DNA from: DASSUW01 sp963844405
Lineage (GTDB): Bacteria; Actinomycetota; Thermoleophilia; Solirubrobacterales; Solirubrobacteraceae
DNA: 64,000 nt
Direction of reading: 5' to 3'
Assembly: GCA_963844405.1 (NCBI GenBank)
Contig: CAWJNZ010000007.1
Span: 1,054,001 to 1,118,000 of the forward strand
The first letter of the stretch is position 1; each line of letters starts with the position of its first letter. A program made the position numbers and the translations under genes. The notes beneath the pieces are model-generated. The model saw only the letters and a program-made list of their open reading frames with translations, did not search any database and was not told the DNA's origin. Positions 49,814 through 58,113 of this stretch are shown here, piece by piece.

Positions 49814-51877
49814 GTGCCTGCCAAGCGCATGACTGCGGTTGCCACCCGACGCGCGCCCGCGGGCGCCCGGATGCTCGACGCCCTGGGCGTCGCCGTCTGC
49901 ATCGCCGACGACCGCGAGGTCCGCTACGTCAACGACGCGTTCGAGGCGCTGACGGGCTGGGCGGCGGACGCCGCGGCCGGCCGCAGCCTGGAGGCGCTGC
50001 TGGGCACGGCGCTTGGAGAGGTCGAGCGGCCCGGCCGCTCCGTCGTCCCCGTCCGCCGGCGCGACGGCTCGAGCACGCGCTGCGAGGTGACGTTCTCGGA
50101 CCTGCCCGACGGCGCCGGCTGGGCGGTGGTGCTGGTCGACGCCGGCGAGCGGGCGCCCAGCGCCGAAGAGGCGGCGATGATCGACACGGTGCTGCGCGTC
50201 GAGCGCGACCGCGCGCAGTCGTACCTCGACGTGGCGCACGCGCTGCTCGTGATCCTGCAGCCGGACGGCCGGGTGGCGCTGCTCAACCGTCACGGCCGCA
50301 AGGTCCTGGGCGACCCCGATGGCAAGCTGGTCGGCGCGAGCTGGATCGACGAGGTGGTCCCGCCCGAGGATCGCGAGGCGGCGCGCGAGGCGCTGCAAGA
50401 GCTCTTGCAGAAGGAGACGGTCACCCACTACGACGGCGACCTGCTGACCCGCAATGGCGCCCGCCGCCGGATCGCCTGGCAGGCCACCTCGCTGGCCGAT
50501 GCGAAGGGCCGCATGGTGGCGGTCCTCTCGGGCCAGGACGTCACCGACCGCGTCCGCGCCGAGTCCGACCTGCGCAAGCTGGCGTTCTCCGACTCGCTGA
50601 CCGGGCTGCCCAACCGGGCGCAGCTCGAGTCGCGCCTGCGCGCGGCCGTCACGCGCGCGCGGCGGCGTGGGCGGGCGGTCGCGCTCGTGCTCGTCGACCT
50701 CGACAACTTCAAGCTCGTCAACGACTCGCTCGGCCACACGGCCGGCGACCGCCTGCTGCGGCGCGTGGCCGGCCGCCTGCGCGGCGCCGAGGGCGAGGGC
50801 GGCCTGCTGGCCCGCAGCGGCGGCGACGAGTTCATGCTCCTGACGGGAGACCTCCCGCGCGAACGCGCCGAGCGGGTCGCCCGCGAGACCGCCGAGCAGC
50901 TGGCAGCGCGGCTCTCCAAGCCGTTCACGGTCTCGCGCGCGGAGTTCCACGTCGCGGCCAGCATCGGCATCTCGCTCTTCCCGGGCGACGCCGACGGCGC
51001 CGAGGAGCTGCTCCAGCACGCCGACGTGGCGATGTACCAGAGCAAGGGCCGCGGCCGCGCGGCGTCGACCGTCTACGCCGGCATCACGCACGACCCGCTC
51101 GAGCGGCTCTCGCTGTCGCGCCGGCTGCGGCGCGCGATCGCCCGCGGGGAGCTCGCCCTGCACTACCAGCCGATCGTGTGGACGGCGAGCGGCCGCCTGC
51201 ACTCGATGGAGGCGCTGCTGCGCTGGCACGACCCCGAGCGCGGGCTCGTCGCTCCCGACGCCTTCATCCCGGCCGCCGAGGAGATGGGCCTGCTCGACCC
51301 GATCGGCGCGTGGGTGATCGAGGCGCTCGCCGCCCAGGTGGTCGAGTGGCGGGCGATGGGCTTCCAGCCGCGCGTGTCCTTCAACGTCTCGCCGCGCGAG
51401 CTGCACCGGCCCGACTTCGCGGCCGACCTCGGCGAGCGGCTGCGCAGCGCCGGCGCCGACCCGTCGCTGCTGACCATGGAGCTGACCGAGTCGGCGACGC
51501 TGCGCGAGCCCGAGCGGATCGGGCCGCTGCTGCGCGAGCTGCGCGCCCTGGGGCTCCAGCTGGCGATCGACGACTTCGGCGCGGGCTGGTCGTCGCTGTC
51601 GCGGCTGCGCTCGCTGCCCGTGCAGATCCTCAAGATCGACCGCTCGTTCCTGCGCGAGATCCCCGAGAACCCGGAGGCGGGCGCGATCGTGCGCGCGATC
51701 ATCGCGCTGTCGGACGCGCTCGGCCGCACCACGGTGGCCGAGGGCGTCGAGCAGCCCGTCCAGCAGCACTTCCTCGCCGCCCAGGGCTGCCCGCTCTCGC
51801 AGGGGCGGCTGTTCGGCGACGCGCTCCCGCCGGAGGCGATGACCGAGCGGCTGAAGCGCGAGCGGACGTTGATCTGA
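49814..51877 (+). CDS. PAS-PAS-GGDEF-EAL c-di-GMP signalling protein
   Basis: This 687-residue cytoplasmic protein has two PAS-like domains (about 20-115 and 130-245), a GGDEF cyclase domain with intact SGGDEF near residue 338, and an EAL phosphodiesterase domain with intact HYQPIV, MEALLRW (EAL), NVSPREL, TESAT, DDFGAGWSSL and LKIDRSF. Both activities are therefore possible. GTG 49814 or ATG 49829 may be the start. No membrane segment is present, so the signal is likely intracellular (redox, light or a ligand at PAS). The EAL-only gene follows 33 bases later. Confidence 0.92.
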   Translation: MPAKRMTAVATRRAPAGARMLDALGVAVCIADDREVRYVNDAFEALTGWAADAAAGRSLEALLGTALGEVERPGRSVVPVRRRDGSSTRCEVTFSDLPDGAGWAVVLVDAGERAPSAEEAAMIDTVLRVERDRAQSYLDVAHALLVILQPDGRVALLNRHGRKVLGDPDGKLVGASWIDEVVPPEDREAAREALQELLQKETVTHYDGDLLTRNGARRRIAWQATSLADAKGRMVAVLSGQDVTDRVRAESDLRKLAFSDSLTGLPNRAQLESRLRAAVTRARRRGRAVALVLVDLDNFKLVNDSLGHTAGDRLLRRVAGRLRGAEGEGGLLARSGGDEFMLLTGDLPRERAERVARETAEQLAARLSKPFTVSRAEFHVAASIGISLFPGDADGAEELLQHADVAMYQSKGRGRAASTVYAGITHDPLERLSLSRRLRRAIARGELALHYQPIVWTASGRLHSMEALLRWHDPERGLVAPDAFIPAAEEMGLLDPIGAWVIEALAAQVVEWRAMGFQPRVSFNVSPRELHRPDFAADLGERLRSAGADPSLLTMELTESATLREPERIGPLLRELRALGLQLAIDDFGAGWSSLSRLRSLPVQILKIDRSFLREIPENPEAGAIVRAIIALSDALGRTTVAEGVEQPVQQHFLAAQGCPLSQGRLFGDALPPEAMTERLKRERTLI

Positions 51878-51910
51878 CTCAAGCGCGGGGCCGCGACACC
51901 CGATGGGAGG

Positions 51911-53902
51911 TTGGTGAGGCCCTACCGGTCGCTGCGTGCGCTGCTCGTCGACGTTCCGCCTGCACACGGGCGGGTGATGGTGCGCGCCATGGAGGAGGCG
52001 GGCTGGCGCTTGAGCGTCGCGCACGCCGACGGGCCGGACGAGCTGAGCGCGGCGCTGCAGCGCCGCGGCTGGGGCGCCGTGCTCTACGGCGGCGACGGGC
52101 CGCGCGCCGTGCCGGCCCGCAAGGCGCTCGCCCTCGTGCGGCTGGCCGACCCCCACCTGCCCTTCCTCGCCGTCTCGCCCTACGTCCACGCCGGCGACCT
52201 CGCCGCCGTCGTGCGAGGGCTCGACGGGGCCGCCGCCGTGGTGCCGGATCCCGCCGAGCTGCCGCGCGCGCTGCGGCGGGCGCTGGACTCGACGCGGCTG
52301 CGGCGCCGCGTCGGGGGGGCGCACCGGTTCCTGCTCGCCCAGCAGGCCGTGACCGACCACGTGGCCGCCGGCCTCGAGCCGGACGAGCTGCTGGCGCGCG
52401 TGCTCGCCACGCTGGGCGAGACGCTGGGTTGGAGCTGCGGGGCGGTCTGGCGGCCGTCCGCGAGCGGCAGCGAGCTGCGCTGCGCGGCGACCTGGCACGC
52501 CGCGACCGCGACGCCGGACGTGGCGGCGCTGGCCGACGCCTCGAGCCGCACCGTGCTGGCCGCCGGCCAGGGCCTGCCCGGCCGCGTGTGGGCGTTCCGG
52601 CGCCCCGCCTGGGTCGCCGATCTGGCGGCGAGCGAGCCGCGCGCGGCGACGGCGCGGCGCGCCGGCCTGATGACCGCCACCGCGTTCCCGATCGCCATCG
52701 CCGACCACTGCGCCGGCGTGATCGAGTTCTTCTCGCACGGCATCAGCGAGCCCAACCCCGAGGTGTCGGCCATGTTCGCCACCGTCGGCGGCCAGCTCGC
52801 CCAGTACCTCGAGCGCCACACCGGCACGGTCGACGGCGCGCGCCGCTGGCTCGACGCCGCCGAGGCGCCGCTGCTCGCGCTCGACGCCCAGGGCCGCGTG
52901 CTGCTCGCCAACCAGAACGCGTGCGCGCTGGCCGGGCGCTCGGAGGCCGAGCTGCTCGGGACCGACTGGGCGGAGGCCGCCGTGCCGGTCGCCGAGCGCG
53001 ACTCCGTGCGCGCCGCCATGCTCGGCGGCGAGCGGGCCGAGCACGTGGTCGACGGCGACCGGCTCGTGAGCTGGCAGCTCGCGCCGCTGTACGAGGGCGG
53101 CGCGTGGGCCACCGGCTCGGTGCGCGAGGCTCCGGCGGCGGGCTCGCTGGAGGCGCGACTGCGACGCGCGCTGGGCGCCGACGAGCTGCGCCTGCACTAC
53201 CAGCCGATCTTCGCGCTCGACTCGGGGGCGCTCGTCGCCTTCGAGGCGCTCCTGCGCTGGGACGACCCCGTGCACGGCCCCGTCTCGCCGGCGGACTTCA
53301 TCCCGATCGCCGAGGCGTCGGGGCTGATCGACGCGATCGGCGACTGGGTGCTGGGCGCGGTCTGCGCCCAGCAGGTCGCGTGGGCGGAGCGCGGCCTGCG
53401 GCCGCACATCTCCTTCAACGTCTCGCCGAGCCAGCTGCGGCGAGGCGACTTCCTGGCCCGCGTGCGCGAGCGGATCGCCGCGCCCGGCGTCGATCCGAGC
53501 CGTCTGACGGTCGAGCTGACGGAGTCGTCGACTCTGGAGGACCCGGCGCAGGCCGAGGCGCTGGTGCGCGAGCTGCACGCGCTCGGGCTGCGGATCGCGC
53601 TCGACGACTTCGGGACCGGCTACTCGTCGCTGTCGCGGCTCGGCGAGCTGCCGGTCTCGATCCTCAAGATCGACCGGGCGTTCCTGCGCGAGGTGCCGCA
53701 GCGCGCCGAGGCCGCGTCGGTCGTCAAGGCGATCCTCCAGCTCGCTCACGCCCTCGGCCGGACGGCGGTCGCGGAGGGCGTGGAGACCGACGCCCAGCGG
53801 GAGTTCCTCGCCCGCGAGGGCTGCCCGCTCGCCCAGGGGTTCCTGCTCGGAGCGCCCGCGCCGGCCGAGGTGGTCGAGGCGCTGGCCTGCGGCCTATCTT
53901 GA
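51911..53902 (+). CDS. Receiver-like/GAF/PAS-EAL c-di-GMP phosphodiesterase
   Basis: This 663-residue protein has a receiver-like N-terminus (about 1-125) lacking a clear acidic pocket and phospho-Asp, a GAF domain (about 135-290), a short PAS-like segment (AEAPLLALDAQGRVLLANQNA) and a C-terminal EAL domain with HYQPIF, FEALLRW, NVSPSQL, DDFGTGYSSLS and LKIDRAF. No GGDEF domain is present, so degradation of c-di-GMP is the likely output. TTG 51911 or GTG 51914 starts just after GGGAGG. It is probably co-transcribed with the upstream dual-domain protein. Confidence 0.88.
   Translation: MVRPYRSLRALLVDVPPAHGRVMVRAMEEAGWRLSVAHADGPDELSAALQRRGWGAVLYGGDGPRAVPARKALALVRLADPHLPFLAVSPYVHAGDLAAVVRGLDGAAAVVPDPAELPRALRRALDSTRLRRRVGGAHRFLLAQQAVTDHVAAGLEPDELLARVLATLGETLGWSCGAVWRPSASGSELRCAATWHAATATPDVAALADASSRTVLAAGQGLPGRVWAFRRPAWVADLAASEPRAATARRAGLMTATAFPIAIADHCAGVIEFFSHGISEPNPEVSAMFATVGGQLAQYLERHTGTVDGARRWLDAAEAPLLALDAQGRVLLANQNACALAGRSEAELLGTDWAEAAVPVAERDSVRAAMLGGERAEHVVDGDRLVSWQLAPLYEGGAWATGSVREAPAAGSLEARLRRALGADELRLHYQPIFALDSGALVAFEALLRWDDPVHGPVSPADFIPIAEASGLIDAIGDWVLGAVCAQQVAWAERGLRPHISFNVSPSQLRRGDFLARVRERIAAPGVDPSRLTVELTESSTLEDPAQAEALVRELHALGLRIALDDFGTGYSSLSRLGELPVSILKIDRAFLREVPQRAEAASVVKAILQLAHALGRTAVAEGVETDAQREFLAREGCPLAQGFLLGAPAPAEVVEALACGLS
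53895..53900 (+). promoter_or_regulatory. -10 TATCTT for the inhibitor-like lipoprotein (leaderless)
   Basis: TATCTT lies at the very end of the EAL gene and six bases before ATG 53907. Confidence 0.55.
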
Positions 53903-53906
53903 TGGG

Positions 53907-54290
53907 ATGCGGCTCGTCCTGCTCGTGCTCCTGCTGGGGTCCCTGGCCGGCTGCGGCGAGGACGACGAGCCGCCGGCCGCGACGCCCACCGCCGCCGCCG
54001 CGCTCGCCGAGCTGACCGTCGAGGTCGACCCCGGCGACAAGCGCGCGACCGTCCGCTGCGACCGGCCGGAGGACTCGGAGCTCTGCCGCGCGGTCGACGC
54101 CCTCGACCCTTCGGTCTTCGAACCGACGCCGGGCAACGTGGCCTGCACGCAGCAATACGGCGGACCGGAGACGGCGACGGTCAAGGGGACGCTGCGCGGC
54201 GAGCCGGTCGACGCCGAGTTCGCCCGCCGCAACGGCTGCGAGATCGCCCGCTGGGAGGACGCGGCGGCGCTGCTCGAGGCCGCGCGGTGA
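53907..54290 (+). CDS. Subtilisin-inhibitor-like (SSI) lipoprotein
   Basis: This 127-residue precursor has a short lipoprotein signal peptide ending in the lipobox LAGC (cysteine at residue 16). The mature part, after an acidic Pro/Ala linker, matches the SSI-like fold: CDRPEDSELCRAVDAL, VACTQQYGGPETATVKGTL, RGEPVDAEFARRNGCEIARW, with four cysteines placed for two disulphides. SSI proteins inhibit serine proteases and are normally freely secreted in Streptomyces, so lipid anchoring at the cell surface is notable. The reactive-site loop lies before FEPTPGN. The next gene overlaps by four bases. Confidence 0.85.
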   Translation: MRLVLLVLLLGSLAGCGEDDEPPAATPTAAAALAELTVEVDPGDKRATVRCDRPEDSELCRAVDALDPSVFEPTPGNVACTQQYGGPETATVKGTLRGEPVDAEFARRNGCEIARWEDAAALLEAAR

Positions 54291-54634
54291 GCTGGCGGGT
54301 GATCGTGCGCACCGGCCCGCGCGTCGAGCGCCATCGTGCGGCCTCTCTCGACGAGGCGCTCGAGCTGCTGGAGACGGAGGCGCGGGTGGCGTCGAACACC
54401 GAGCGGCGCGGCGAGGTCGACGCGCGCTTCCGGCGCTATTCGCCGGCCGACCAGGTCGCCGCGCGGGTCGAGCTCCGCGGGCCGGGCGCGCGCGCCGGCT
54501 TCGACGTCCGCGGCGACGGCGCCGTGCAGGCGTGGACGGGTCGCGTCCGCCGACGGCTCGTCGAGCCTCGCGAGGACGAGACGGTGTTCGAGGCGCTGCG
54601 CCGCGCCCTTCAGAGCACCAGCGTCGAGCCGTAG
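54287..54634 (+). CDS. Small soluble protein of unknown function
   Basis: A 115-residue basic protein beginning MSWRVIVRTGPRVERHRAAS with a helix (LDEALELLETEARVAS) and several strands. No signal or membrane segment is present. The GTG start overlaps the lipoprotein stop (GTGA), so it is translationally coupled to the SSI-like gene. The last 25 bases overlap the convergent YgjP-type gene. I do not recognise a family. Confidence 0.65.
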   Translation: MSWRVIVRTGPRVERHRAASLDEALELLETEARVASNTERRGEVDARFRRYSPADQVAARVELRGPGARAGFDVRGDGAVQAWTGRVRRRLVEPREDETVFEALRRALQSTSVEP

Positions 54635-55257
54635 CGGCGCAGCCACGCCGCGTGCTCGCGCCAGTCGGGCACGCGGGCCTCGAGCAGCCGCCAGAAGCGC
54701 GGCGAGTGGTCCATGACCTCGAGGTGGCAGACCTCGTGCTCGACCACGTAGTCGAGCACCGCCTCGGGGGCGAGCAGGAGGCGCCAGTTGAAGGACATGG
54801 CGCCGGTCGTCGAGCACGAGGCCCAGCGCGTCTTCTGGCCGCGGATCGTCAGCCCCGTGTACGAGGTGCCGGCACGGGCGACCGCGGCGTCGAGCCGCGG
54901 CGCGATCTCGGCCCGCGCCGCCCGGCGGTACCAGCGCTCCAGGGCCACCCCATGATCGTGCGCGGGGACCAGCAGCTCGTCGCCCCGCCGGTGCGCCCTC
55001 GTGCGTCCCGGCTGCGGGACGAGGCGGAGCTCGTGGTCGAGGTAGGGCACGGTGCCGGGCGTTCGGGCGACCTCGGAGGCCACCCGGGCGAGCGCGCGGC
55101 GCCGCCGCTCGATCCACGGCGCCAGCTCGCGCACCGCCTCGTCGGCCGCCCGCAGCGGCGCCCGCCGCGGCAGCGTCACCGATACGTCGCCGCTGCCGTC
55201 CACGCTCACGCGGACGCGCCGGGCGCGCGAGGATCGCCGTAACGAGTACTCGGTCAC
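54610..55257 (-). CDS. YgjP-type metalloprotease (DUF45, M48-like)
   Basis: This protein of about 215 residues has the zinc motif HEVCHLEVMDHSPRFW (HExxH then a third His), WASCSTTGAMSFNWRLLLAP and YVVEHEV, matching the YgjP/DUF45 family of SprT-like metal-dependent proteins. GTG 55257 is proposed because a -10-like CATCAT lies seven bases upstream on the minus strand; ATG 55266 is the alternative, adding three residues. It faces a small plus-strand gene whose -10 would overlap its own. Confidence 0.87.
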   Translation of the reverse strand: MTEYSLRRSSRARRVRVSVDGSGDVSVTLPRRAPLRAADEAVRELAPWIERRRRALARVASEVARTPGTVPYLDHELRLVPQPGRTRAHRRGDELLVPAHDHGVALERWYRRAARAEIAPRLDAAVARAGTSYTGLTIRGQKTRWASCSTTGAMSFNWRLLLAPEAVLDYVVEHEVCHLEVMDHSPRFWRLLEARVPDWREHAAWLRRYGSTLVL

Positions 55258-55276
55258 CGCTGCCATGATGGCGACG

Positions 55277-55573
55277 ATGGCGGACTGGACCGTGCAGCTT
55301 CCCCCGACGGTGCGCGAGCCCTACGAGGTCTTCATCAACGGCGTCCGCCAGGAGCCGGGCAAGGACTTCGAGGTCCGCGGCCGCACGCTGGTCTTCGACC
55401 GGCCGCTCGCGAAGGAGGGCCGGCTCGGGTTCTGGCGCTGGTTCTGGGGCGCCTGGGGCATCGGCACCTACCGCACGAACGACCAGATCGACGTGACCTG
55501 GCACGCGGGAGGTCAGCCCCGCGTGGCCCACGCGCTCGACGTCAAGCCGCCTGATAGCGTCGCGCCCTTATAG
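55277..55573 (+). CDS. Small soluble protein of unknown function
   Basis: A 98-residue protein starting MADWTVQLPPTVREPYEVF, with a beta-rich middle (INGVRQEPGKDFEVRGRTLVFDRPL), a Trp-rich segment (LGFWRWFWGAWGIGTYRTND) and strand-like end (QIDVTWHAGG). No signal or clear membrane helix is present, though the Trp cluster might insert at a membrane surface. ATG 55277 was selected because CATGAT lies seven bases upstream; earlier in-frame ATGs exist at 55265 and 55268. Function unknown. Confidence 0.65.
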   Translation: MADWTVQLPPTVREPYEVFINGVRQEPGKDFEVRGRTLVFDRPLAKEGRLGFWRWFWGAWGIGTYRTNDQIDVTWHAGGQPRVAHALDVKPPDSVAPL

Positions 55574-55596
55574 GTCCATCGTCCATCGGAGGGCTG

Positions 55597-57174
55597 ATGA
55601 GAGGGAGAGGGGTACTCGCGGCAGCGACGGTTTCGCTGCTGCTCATTCCGGCGACCGCGACCGCGGCGGACCCACCGCCGGGATCGCAGATGTCGTCGAA
55701 CCTGGAGTACGTCACGAGGGTGGCGGACACCGCCCAGGTCGTCGAAGGCAAGTTCGACACCGTGCGCGGCAAGGACGTGCTCGTCCTGACCGGCCGCTTC
55801 GGCTTCAAGACGCTCGACGTGAGCGATCCGACGAACCCGCAGCCGCTCGACTCGTTCCTGCCGGCCGACCTGAACCCGGGCGGCTACTGGCAGAACGAGG
55901 ACATGGAGCTCGACACCAAGCGCAAGCTGATCATCGGCGCGCTCGATCCGCGCCACACCGAGCTCGGCGCGACCGCGAGCTCGCCCTGCCCGCCCGGCGG
56001 CAGCGTCCGCAACGTGAACTGCCGGAGCGGCTTCTACGTCATCTCGTACGCCGACCCGTCCAACCTCGAGCAGGTCGGCGACTTCGTCGAGCTGCCGTCG
56101 GGCCACACGTCGTCCTGCATCAAGGACTGCAGGTACATCTGGACCGGCGGCCCGGCCCGTCGCGACGATCAGATGTGGCTCGGGCCCTACGGGACGATGG
56201 CGTCCGCCTTCGGGCCGCGGCTCGTCGGTGACGGCCGGCCGATCTGGGTCACCGACCTGCGCGACGCGGAGAACCCGAAGGTCTCGGACCAGCCGATCGA
56301 CCTCTGGCGCAACGACAAGTACACCGACTACTCGCACGACGTCGACGAGGACGAGAACGGCATCGCGTGGGTCAGCGGCCGCGGCGGCATCCGCGGCTAC
56401 GCCACCAGGGGCGTGCACCGCGACCCGTACCAGAACCGCAATCGCAGGGCCACGCCGTTCGACCCGATCCTCGTCGCCGGCGGCGGCGTGGGCGGCACGG
56501 CGCAGCCCGTGATGCTGATGCACAACTCGGGCCGCCCGACCGACGGCGCGGTGAGCGCGTCCGGCGTCAAGAAGGGCAACGTCCTGATCGGCACGGAAGA
56601 GGACTTCACCGGCTGCGCGACGAGCGGCCGGATCGTGGCCTCCGACCTGTCCGACTCGTGGGGCGGCGAGCCGGCGTCGCAGTCGACGCTCGACGACCCG
56701 TACCGCATGACGGCGCTGGACACGTTCCACCCGGTCCTCGACACCCCGGAGAACGACACGAGCAACAGCAACTGCTCGGCGCACTACTTCGAGATCGAGG
56801 GCCCGATGCTCGGCGCCGGCTGGTACGGCCAGGGTCTGCGGCTGGTGGACATCAGCGACGCGAGGGACCTGCGCCAGGTCGGCTTCTACCGCGTGACCAG
56901 CACCGGCCCCGGCAACCCGTCGTCGAACTCGTGGGACATGGCGTTCTTCGACTGGAGCAAGAAGCGCGGCGACCTGATCTACCTCTTCGACATGTCGCGC
57001 GGCGTGGAGGTGCTGCGTCTCAAGGGCGGCGCGGCGGCCGCGTCGAGGATGAAGTCAGTCACGGCTCCGAGCCGGAAGTCGCGCGACCGCTACGCGGCCA
57101 AGATGGTCGGCAGCCTCGCGCGGACGACGAACGCGGACGGCAGCGTCAGCTACGTCTGCCCGCTGTTCCAGTGA
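55597..57174 (+). CDS. Secreted LVIVD/beta-propeller-like protein
   Basis: This 525-residue exported protein has a signal peptide (VLAAATVSLLLIPATATAA, cleavage after about residue 24) and repeated strands of the LVIVD type (FKTLDVSDPTNPQPLDSFLP, YVISYADPSNLEQVGDFVEL, IWVTDLRDAENPKVSD, LRLVDISDARDLRQVGFYRV), consistent with a beta-propeller. Cysteine pairs (SSPCPPGG, SCIKDC) may form disulphides. Such proteins are common in Solirubrobacterales, but no function is established to my knowledge. ATG 55597 is preceded by GGAGGG at proper spacing, a true Shine-Dalgarno start. Confidence 0.85.
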   Translation: MRGRGVLAAATVSLLLIPATATAADPPPGSQMSSNLEYVTRVADTAQVVEGKFDTVRGKDVLVLTGRFGFKTLDVSDPTNPQPLDSFLPADLNPGGYWQNEDMELDTKRKLIIGALDPRHTELGATASSPCPPGGSVRNVNCRSGFYVISYADPSNLEQVGDFVELPSGHTSSCIKDCRYIWTGGPARRDDQMWLGPYGTMASAFGPRLVGDGRPIWVTDLRDAENPKVSDQPIDLWRNDKYTDYSHDVDEDENGIAWVSGRGGIRGYATRGVHRDPYQNRNRRATPFDPILVAGGGVGGTAQPVMLMHNSGRPTDGAVSASGVKKGNVLIGTEEDFTGCATSGRIVASDLSDSWGGEPASQSTLDDPYRMTALDTFHPVLDTPENDTSNSNCSAHYFEIEGPMLGAGWYGQGLRLVDISDARDLRQVGFYRVTSTGPGNPSSNSWDMAFFDWSKKRGDLIYLFDMSRGVEVLRLKGGAAAASRMKSVTAPSRKSRDRYAAKMVGSLARTTNADGSVSYVCPLFQ

Positions 57175-57189
57175 TGTGAGCGCTTCGGT

Positions 57190-57221
57190 GGGGCGCCGTG
57201 CCTACGCGGGCACGGCGTCCC
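57190..57221. terminator. Bidirectional terminator overlapping the end of metF
   Basis: A 13-bp stem (57190-57202 with 57209-57221, one G-U pair) has a six-base loop. It lies 15 bases after the plus-strand stop and contains the last codons and stop of metF on the minus strand. Confidence 0.7.
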
Positions 57222-58101
57222 GCCAGGGCGCCATCACGCGCAGCGCGCTGAGGATCGCGCGCGTGGCCGTGGAGCGGTTCAGCGTGTAGAAGTGGATGCC
57301 CGGAGCGCCCTTGGCCAGGAGGTCGGCGCACTGGAGCGTCGCATAGGCGACGCCGAAGTCGGCGACCGCGTCGGGCTGGTCGGCGCGCAGGCCGAGCTCG
57401 CGCAGCAGGTGGTCCGGGATCGTCGCGCCGCACATGCTCGTGAAGCGCCGGATCTGGTCGAAGTTCGTGATCGGCATGATCCCCGGCACGATCGGCACGT
57501 CGATCCCGATGTCGCGCGCGCGGGCGACGAAGTCCCAGTAGGCGCCGTTGTCGAAGAACAGCTGCGTGATGAGGAAGCGCGCGCCCGCGTCGACCTTCTC
57601 CTTGAGGTACCGCAGGTCGCTCTCCGCCGAGGAGGCGTGGATGTGGACCTCCGGGAAGCACGCGGCGCCGATCGCGAACTCGTAGTCCCCGCGGATCATC
57701 TCGATCAGCTCGCGCGAGTACTCGAGGCCGCCCTCGGTGGCGGTCCACTCGCTCTGGCCGACCGGCGGGTCGCCGCGCAGGGCGAGGACGTTCTGGATGC
57801 CGGCGTCGCGCATCGTGTCGAGCATGTCGCGCAGCTCCTCGACCGTGGCCCCCACGCACGTGAAGTGAGCCATGGCCTCGAGGCCGTAGATCGACTTGAT
57901 CGAGGACACGATGTCGATCGTCTTGCGCTTCTGGCTCGTGCTGCCGCCGGCGCCGTAGGTGACCGAAACGAAGGTGGGTTCGAGCCGGGAGAGCTCCGCC
58001 AGGGCGCGGCCGAGGTTGCGCTCGCCCTCGTCGGTCTTCGGGGGGAAGAACTCGAACGAGAACGAGGGCTCGGCCGACGCGAGTCGCTCGTCGATGCGCA
58101 T
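57202..58101 (-). CDS. metF: Methylenetetrahydrofolate reductase
   Basis: This 299-residue flavoprotein reduces 5,10-methylene-THF to 5-methyl-THF for methionine synthesis. Typical segments are FSFEFFPPKTDEGERNL, the catalytic Glu region, VTYGAGGST, LALRGDPP, FPEVHIHA and IPIVPGIMPI-like VPIVPGIMPITN. ATG 58101 is six bases after -10 TAGACT, which starts with the stop of the upstream metallo-beta-lactamase gene. The C-terminal codons form half of the shared terminator. Confidence 0.95.
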   Translation of the reverse strand: MRIDERLASAEPSFSFEFFPPKTDEGERNLGRALAELSRLEPTFVSVTYGAGGSTSQKRKTIDIVSSIKSIYGLEAMAHFTCVGATVEELRDMLDTMRDAGIQNVLALRGDPPVGQSEWTATEGGLEYSRELIEMIRGDYEFAIGAACFPEVHIHASSAESDLRYLKEKVDAGARFLITQLFFDNGAYWDFVARARDIGIDVPIVPGIMPITNFDQIRRFTSMCGATIPDHLLRELGLRADQPDAVADFGVAYATLQCADLLAKGAPGIHFYTLNRSTATRAILSALRVMAPWRDAVPA

Positions 58102-58107
58102 GTGGAA

Positions 58108-58113
58108 AGTCTA
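58108..58113 (-). promoter_or_regulatory. -10 TAGACT overlapping a stop codon (leaderless metF)
   Basis: On the minus strand the preceding gene's TAG stop (58113-58111) begins TAGACT, followed by six bases and ATG 58101. Confidence 0.6.

Noticed and set aside
49760..53749. 1,329-codon open frame on the minus strand opposite the c-di-GMP genes
   Set aside because: Arg/Gln/His-rich shadow with no recognisable domain; the plus strand has intact GGDEF and EAL motifs over the whole length.
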